Made by a program: the position numbers and the translations under genes. The notes below the pieces were generated by a model. It searched no databases. It saw only the letters and a list, made by a program, of their open reading frames with translations, and was not told the origin of the DNA. A stretch of 8,752 bases of DNA from Nitrospira sp. ST-bin4 (GTDB lineage: Bacteria > Nitrospirota > Nitrospiria > Nitrospirales > Nitrospiraceae): NCBI GenBank assembly GCA_002083565.1, contig MSXM01000056.1:45245-53996 (forward strand), read 5' to 3'. Below are positions 5,982 to 8,752 of this stretch, in pieces. Each line of letters starts with the position of its first letter. Within the stretch, counting starts at the first letter, position 1.

Positions 5982-6263
5982 TCAGCTTGTAGGCGGGCGG
6001 AAGTTTTCCGCCACCTTCGATGAGTCGGCCTGCTCACCTAATTTCAAAAAGGCCTTCATCTGTTTGCGGACAAGGTCGCGTCCGCTTTCATCGCCCAGGT
6101 TGACCTGGTATTCGTTGATGACCATGACCCGCATTCCTTCCCACTTCTTCCAGCAGCCGAGGCAGACCTTGGCCTTGATCTCCGTTTCGAGTTTCCCGAG
6201 AAACAGAGGAGCGGTGATCGCTTCTCCTGTTTGTCCGCAGGTCACGCATGCAACGTCGGCCAT
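5982..6263 (-). CDS. Zinc-ribbon Fe(II)-trafficking (YggX-like) protein
   Basis: A 93-residue cytoplasmic protein. Residues from about 37 to 74 (CWKKWEGMRVMVINEYQVNL, then GRDLVRKQMKAFL) match the YggX/Iron_traffic pattern W-x2-W-x(n)-MLINE-x-LN-x(n)-FL. YggX is linked to iron supply and protection of Fe-S clusters from oxidation. Unlike classic YggX, the N-terminus carries two CxxC pairs (Cys6/Cys9 and Cys34/Cys37) that look like a zinc ribbon or metal site. The ATG at 6261-6263 has AAGGAG 10 nt upstream. The frame runs open to 6428, but that part has no family character. A TAGAAT box (6352-6357, minus strand) could be its -10, but the -35 is poor. It is divergent from the Sel1 gene. The family call is by pattern; the iron role is inferred. 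Confidence 0.82.
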   Translation of the reverse strand: MADVACVTCGQTGEAITAPLFLGKLETEIKAKVCLGCWKKWEGMRVMVINEYQVNLGDESGRDLVRKQMKAFLKLGEQADSSKVAENFRPPTS

Positions 6264-6371
6264 GGCTGTCACTCTCCTTCTTTCGCGTTCAGTGGCAAGT
6301 AGATGGAAATCATCAAGGCCGAGCTGTAATACGTGCCTAATGATGATTCCCATTCTAGCAGAGGTGTCGCA

Positions 6372-6923
6372 ATGAAAAAAAGTCCCGTGATCGCAACACC
6401 CCGCATCTTCACTCTTGACGCTTTCCATTTCTCCGCGCGATACTGTGAGTCTATGCGCGGCCTTTCTGTCACCCTTCTCTTCGTTGCACTCTTGTTCCCC
6501 GTTGAGCAGAGTGCTGCATATCCAAAAAACGGCGCTGAAGTGTCGGCAAAGGATCTAGAAACCCAGGCAGCCGCAGGCAGTGCAGAGGCCCAGAATAATC
6601 TTGGGGCGTTGTATGCTGAGGGTAAAGGCGTGCCGAAGGACTATGTGCAGGCGCGGCAGTGGTACGAAAAAGCAGCGGCACAGGGTCATGCGTTGGCGCA
6701 GAACAATCTGGCGGAATTGTATTTCGCCGGTTTGGGCGTCCAACAAGACTATGTGCGGGCCTATATGTGGGTGAACATCGCCGCAGTCCATTTGAAGGGC
6801 GATGAGCAGAAGCAGGCTGAAGCCAACCGGGATGATGTGGCGCAGCGGATGACTCCCGCGCAGGTGACCGAAGCCAAGCGGCTCTCGAAAGCGTGCCTCG
6901 CGAAAAAGTTCAAGGGTTGTTGA
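6372..6923 (+). CDS. Exported Sel1-repeat (TPR-like) protein
   Basis: Sel1-like repeats are about 36-residue helix pairs that mediate protein-protein contacts. In the 183-residue product one repeat covers about 71-106 (AEAQNNLGALYAEGKGVPKD, then ARQWYEKAAAQG). A second covers about 107-142 (LAQNNLAELYFAGLGVQQD, then AYMWVNIAA). It ends in MTPAQVTEAKRLSKACL and KGC, a common Sel1-protein tail. A signal peptide begins at internal Met28 (ATG 6453), with a hydrophobic LSVTLLFVALLF core and an SAA cleavage site, so mature protein is likely periplasmic or secreted. I chose ATG 6372 because GAGGTG lies 5 nt upstream; 6453 fits the signal peptide better but has no clear Shine-Dalgarno. A TGTAAT box at 6325-6330 may be the -10. 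Partner unknown. Confidence 0.85.
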   Translation: MKKSPVIATPRIFTLDAFHFSARYCESMRGLSVTLLFVALLFPVEQSAAYPKNGAEVSAKDLETQAAAGSAEAQNNLGALYAEGKGVPKDYVQARQWYEKAAAQGHALAQNNLAELYFAGLGVQQDYVRAYMWVNIAAVHLKGDEQKQAEANRDDVAQRMTPAQVTEAKRLSKACLAKKFKGC

Positions 6924-7114
6924 AGCGTTTCTCCGCCTTGTCTGCTGCCGATCATTCTCCTGATAATCCTACGTTCGCACCCATATCAACGGCTCGAGCA
7001 TTCGTGGAATTGCTTGTGGGCCCATTTCCTACGAAGCGAGCGTTGTGCGTCATGAGATGCGAGCGATACAAGACCGTCGCTGTCCTCTTTTCCTGACCGA
7101 TTCCTGCATGCCGT

Positions 7115-7972
7115 TCAACGTGAATGATCCGATCCCGGATTCACAATAATCGGCACATTCAGCTTTTCCGGCACGATGATCGTTTTGGTGCTGGGGTTCT
7201 CGTACAATTTGTACTTCAGATAATCCGGTGTGAGAGTTTTAGTGATAATTTCCTGCGCTTGTGACTGTCCCTTGGCGCGAATGCGTAGACTCTCTCCCTC
7301 GCCCTCAGCGCGAATTTGCAAGGCATCGCCTTCCCCTTTGGCTTGAATCCTCGCAATCTCGGCGTTGCGCTGCGCAATGACCACCTCAAATTCTTTTTGC
7401 TCTTTTTCCTGCTCCTTCGCTTGTTTCTGCTCAATAGATTTCAAGACCATCTGAGGAAATTCGATTTCGGACAAGGCCACACTGTACACGTCCAGATGCC
7501 GGCCCTTGAGCGACTCGACCATCACCGCTTCGATCTTGTTGCCGATTTCGCTGCTCCGTTCAGGAAGTGAGACCATCGTATATTGCGCGACAACCCCGCG
7601 CACGGCCGAGAGGAACTGTGGACGGACGAGTTGCGCATACCAGCCGTGCCCCACTTCCTGAGCGAGGAAATAGATTTCCTCCCCAATGGGTCTCATGGTA
7701 ATCGCCGCGTGTAGCGTGACCGAGAGATCGTCGGCGGTTAGGGCATCCACTTTTTCTGTAAAGCTTTGATACCTGACGTCGTACTCAAACACCTTATTCC
7801 ACGGCGCATGCCAATAGAACCCTTCGCTGAGCGGCTCTTTTGTCAGCCCTGACGTGAACGGGTTCCATCGCAGGCCTCGTTTCCCTTGGTCGACAGTCGT
7901 CCCGCAGCCGTACATCAACAGCAGCATCGAAATTATCGGTATGATCGGACGAGAAAAGGCTGAGGGTTTCAT
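7115..7972 (-). CDS. Prohibitin/SPFH-domain putative lipoprotein
   Basis: A 285-residue protein. The N-terminus has a short hydrophobic run (IIPIISMLLLM) ending YGC, a lipobox-like site with Cys23. GTTVDQGKRGLRWNPF follows. The SPFH/band-7 domain covers about 25-200, including EGFYWHAPWNKVFEYDVRYQ (50-69), the DALTADDLSVTLHAAITMRP block (76-95) and VRGVVAQYTM (124-133). A charged EQKQAKEQEKEQKEFE coiled-coil stretch (181-196) then leads into three 11-residue repeats (209-241). SPFH proteins form membrane-associated ring scaffolds. A -3 Met and -2 Tyr make the lipobox imperfect, so an uncleaved N-terminal anchor is possible. AAGGAGG at 7977-7983 fixes the ATG at 7970-7972; the longer open frame to 8104 overlaps the upstream gene. 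It sits 22 bp after the small lipoprotein gene. Confidence 0.87.
   Translation of the reverse strand: MKPSAFSRPIIPIISMLLLMYGCGTTVDQGKRGLRWNPFTSGLTKEPLSEGFYWHAPWNKVFEYDVRYQSFTEKVDALTADDLSVTLHAAITMRPIGEEIYFLAQEVGHGWYAQLVRPQFLSAVRGVVAQYTMVSLPERSSEIGNKIEAVMVESLKGRHLDVYSVALSEIEFPQMVLKSIEQKQAKEQEKEQKEFEVVIAQRNAEIARIQAKGEGDALQIRAEGEGESLRIRAKGQSQAQEIITKTLTPDYLKYKLYENPSTKTIIVPEKLNVPIIVNPGSDHSR
7250..7348 (-). repeat. Three tandem 33-bp coding repeats in the SPFH gene
   Basis: Encodes three consecutive hendecads: IQAKGEGDALQ, IRAEGEGESLR and IRAKGQSQAQE (residues 209-241). The I-x-A-x-G pattern every 11 residues is typical of right-handed coiled-coil or helical stalks in SPFH C-termini. The DNA copies are similar but not identical. 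Confidence 0.8.
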
Positions 7973-7976
7973 AGGT

Positions 7977-7983
7977 CCTCCTT
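7977..7983 (-). promoter_or_regulatory. Shine-Dalgarno that fixes the SPFH gene start
   Basis: AAGGAGG on the minus strand lies 4 nt before the ATG at 7970-7972. It supports the short form that begins just before the signal sequence, rather than the 44-codon longer frame. Confidence 0.8.
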
Positions 7984-7994
7984 TTGTATGATGC

Positions 7995-8363
7995 TCACTT
8001 GCGATGCTGTCGTTCTGTTCGGGCGATTTCCGCATGGGCGTTAGCCAGACGTTCCTGCTCTTGAGCCGCTGCGGCATAGTATTGCGAAAGTTGCCGCGCT
8101 CCACTCACCCAATCCGACTGAGGGCCGAAGAGTTGCTCATACCGGACGGCGCTCTCGGCAAGCGAGGCCGCTTTCTCCCGCATATCCATGGCCCCGTCTC
8201 TGTAGTAGCCAGCAATCGCCATCTGATCATGCGATGGATCGAAAGATGTCATTTCGATCGTCTCGATTGGCTGTGCGCAGCCGGCGACGGTCAGCACATA
8301 GAGCAAGACCAGTATATCCAGCCTCACGTGAGGCGAATGGGTTGTCGGCATCAATTCATTCAT
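7995..8363 (-). CDS. Small helical lipoprotein of unknown function
   Basis: I do not recognise the family. The 122-residue product has a clear lipoprotein signal: a hydrophobic LDILVLLYVLTV stretch and the lipobox VAGC, with acylated Cys29, followed by AQP. The mature part is polar and predicted largely alpha-helical, with heptad-like Ala/Glu-rich stretches (about 61-120, including MREKAASLAESAVRYEQLF and QEQERLANAHAEIARTE). It may form a coiled coil or a helix bundle. The +2 residue is Ala, so by the Gram-negative rule it should go to the outer membrane. The ATG 8361-8363 has AGGGG upstream. It is first in a two-gene unit with the SPFH lipoprotein, 22 bp apart, suggesting a shared envelope complex (inference). 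Confidence 0.83.
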   Translation of the reverse strand: MNELMPTTHSPHVRLDILVLLYVLTVAGCAQPIETIEMTSFDPSHDQMAIAGYYRDGAMDMREKAASLAESAVRYEQLFGPQSDWVSGARQLSQYYAAAAQEQERLANAHAEIARTERQHRK

Positions 8364-8605
8364 GGTGGCACCCCTGCGCCGATTAACGCCCGGTGTCGAT
8401 CAAGAAAGAGACCAAAGCGTGTGGGCACGGTGTTCCCGCATCACCTATACGGTACACAACCATTTGGCACTTTAACAGGGGGGCGGCTATCGCCGTCAGC
8501 CCACTCTTTTCGGTAGCTGTGAGCCTAAAACCTGTCAGGGCTTTCATAAGACTCTGAGGCGGCAGTTGGGATGGTGGCAGGCATTGCTCTAGAGATCTAT
8601 ACCGG
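8364..8605. other. Intergenic stretch without a recognised gene
   Basis: Between the lipoprotein gene and the tRNA promoter I see no coding sequence with family character, no repeat copy and no strong hairpin. On the minus strand a TATAGG box near 8450 could be a -10 for the lipoprotein unit, but no matching -35 was found. Confidence 0.5.
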
Positions 8606-8634
8606 TTGACCCTCTCGATGCATCATGTTAGAAA
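8606..8634 (+). promoter_or_regulatory. Probable promoter of tRNA-Leu
   Basis: TTGACC (8606-8611), a 17-nt spacer, then TAGAAA (8629-8634). It matches 5 of 6 at -35 and 4 of 6 at -10. Transcription would start about 25 nt before the mature tRNA. Confidence 0.5.
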
Positions 8635-8665
8635 AGCATCCGGTTGCAAGGCAGCGTGCGGTTAT

Positions 8666-8752
8666 GCCCGGATGGCGGAACTGGCAGACGCGCCGGACTC
8701 AAAATCCGGTTCTCGCAAGAGAGTGGGAGTTCGACCCTCCCTCTGGGCACCA
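8666..8752 (+). tRNA. tRNA-Leu(CAA)
   Basis: An 87-nt class II tRNA with encoded CCA. The acceptor GCCCGGA pairs with TCTGGGC (one G-T wobble), then A and CCA. The anticodon stem CCGGA/TCCGG encloses loop CTCAAAA with anticodon CAA at 8700-8702, reading UUG leucine codons. A long variable arm and a T arm, GGGAG-TTCGACC-CTCCC, follow. All arms are intact. It ends exactly at the window edge, so no downstream neighbour is visible. Confidence 0.96.

Noticed and set aside
6264..6428. 55-residue N-terminal extension of the YggX-like protein
   Set aside because: It lacks family similarity, and a Shine-Dalgarno sits before the ATG at 6261-6263.
7120..7144. GTGAAT...ATTCAC inverted repeat at the end of the SPFH gene as a terminator
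   Set aside because: It needs an asymmetric bulge, has no T-tract, and lies in the last codons of the gene. The 6924-7114 gap between the converging genes holds no clear terminator.
7973..8104. 44-residue N-terminal extension of the SPFH protein
   Set aside because: It overlaps the end of the upstream lipoprotein gene and would bury the signal sequence. AAGGAGG supports the ATG at 7970-7972.
1..8752. CRISPR array, transposase, phage or toxin-antitoxin system
   Set aside because: No regularly spaced repeats, no integrase/transposase motifs and no such gene pairs were seen on either strand.

Overview
The window looks like core chromosome from a moderately GC-rich bacterium, most likely Nitrospira or a close relative in Nitrospirota. 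That assignment is inference. It rests on the gene order rplM-rpsI-argC-argJ-rpsB-tsf, on the protein sequences, and on two copies of a roughly 120-bp hairpin repeat of a kind I associate with Nitrospira genomes. No database search was possible.

From the right, the first half is read entirely on the minus strand. A good sigma70-type promoter (5881-5910) drives two tandem bifunctional-nuclease (DUF151/BFN) genes, then rplM (uL13) and rpsI (uS9). This unit ends at a perfect 17-bp stem terminator (3729-3767). Next come argC and argJ (arginine biosynthesis), a repeat copy, the rpsB leader, rpsB (uS2) and the first 54 codons of tsf (EF-Ts), which runs off the left edge. One repeat copy abuts the argJ stop codon. 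The other sits between rplM and rpsI, just ahead of the rpsI Shine-Dalgarno.

The second half is more accessory. A small zinc-ribbon Fe(II)-trafficking (YggX-like) gene on the minus strand is divergent from a plus-strand gene for an exported Sel1-repeat protein. Converging on that is a minus-strand two-gene unit: a small helical lipoprotein of unknown function, then a prohibitin/SPFH-domain protein that appears to be a lipoprotein rather than a membrane-spanning protein. The window closes with a complete plus-strand tRNA-Leu(CAA) ending exactly at its encoded CCA.

Functionally the left part is translation machinery interleaved with arginine synthesis and nuclease-family genes. The right part looks like envelope and stress housekeeping. 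I see no CRISPR array, transposase, phage gene or defence system. The signals most worth following are the structured repeat (with a compensatory stem change between its two copies), the BFN pair fused into a ribosomal-protein operon, and the lipoprotein SPFH pair.
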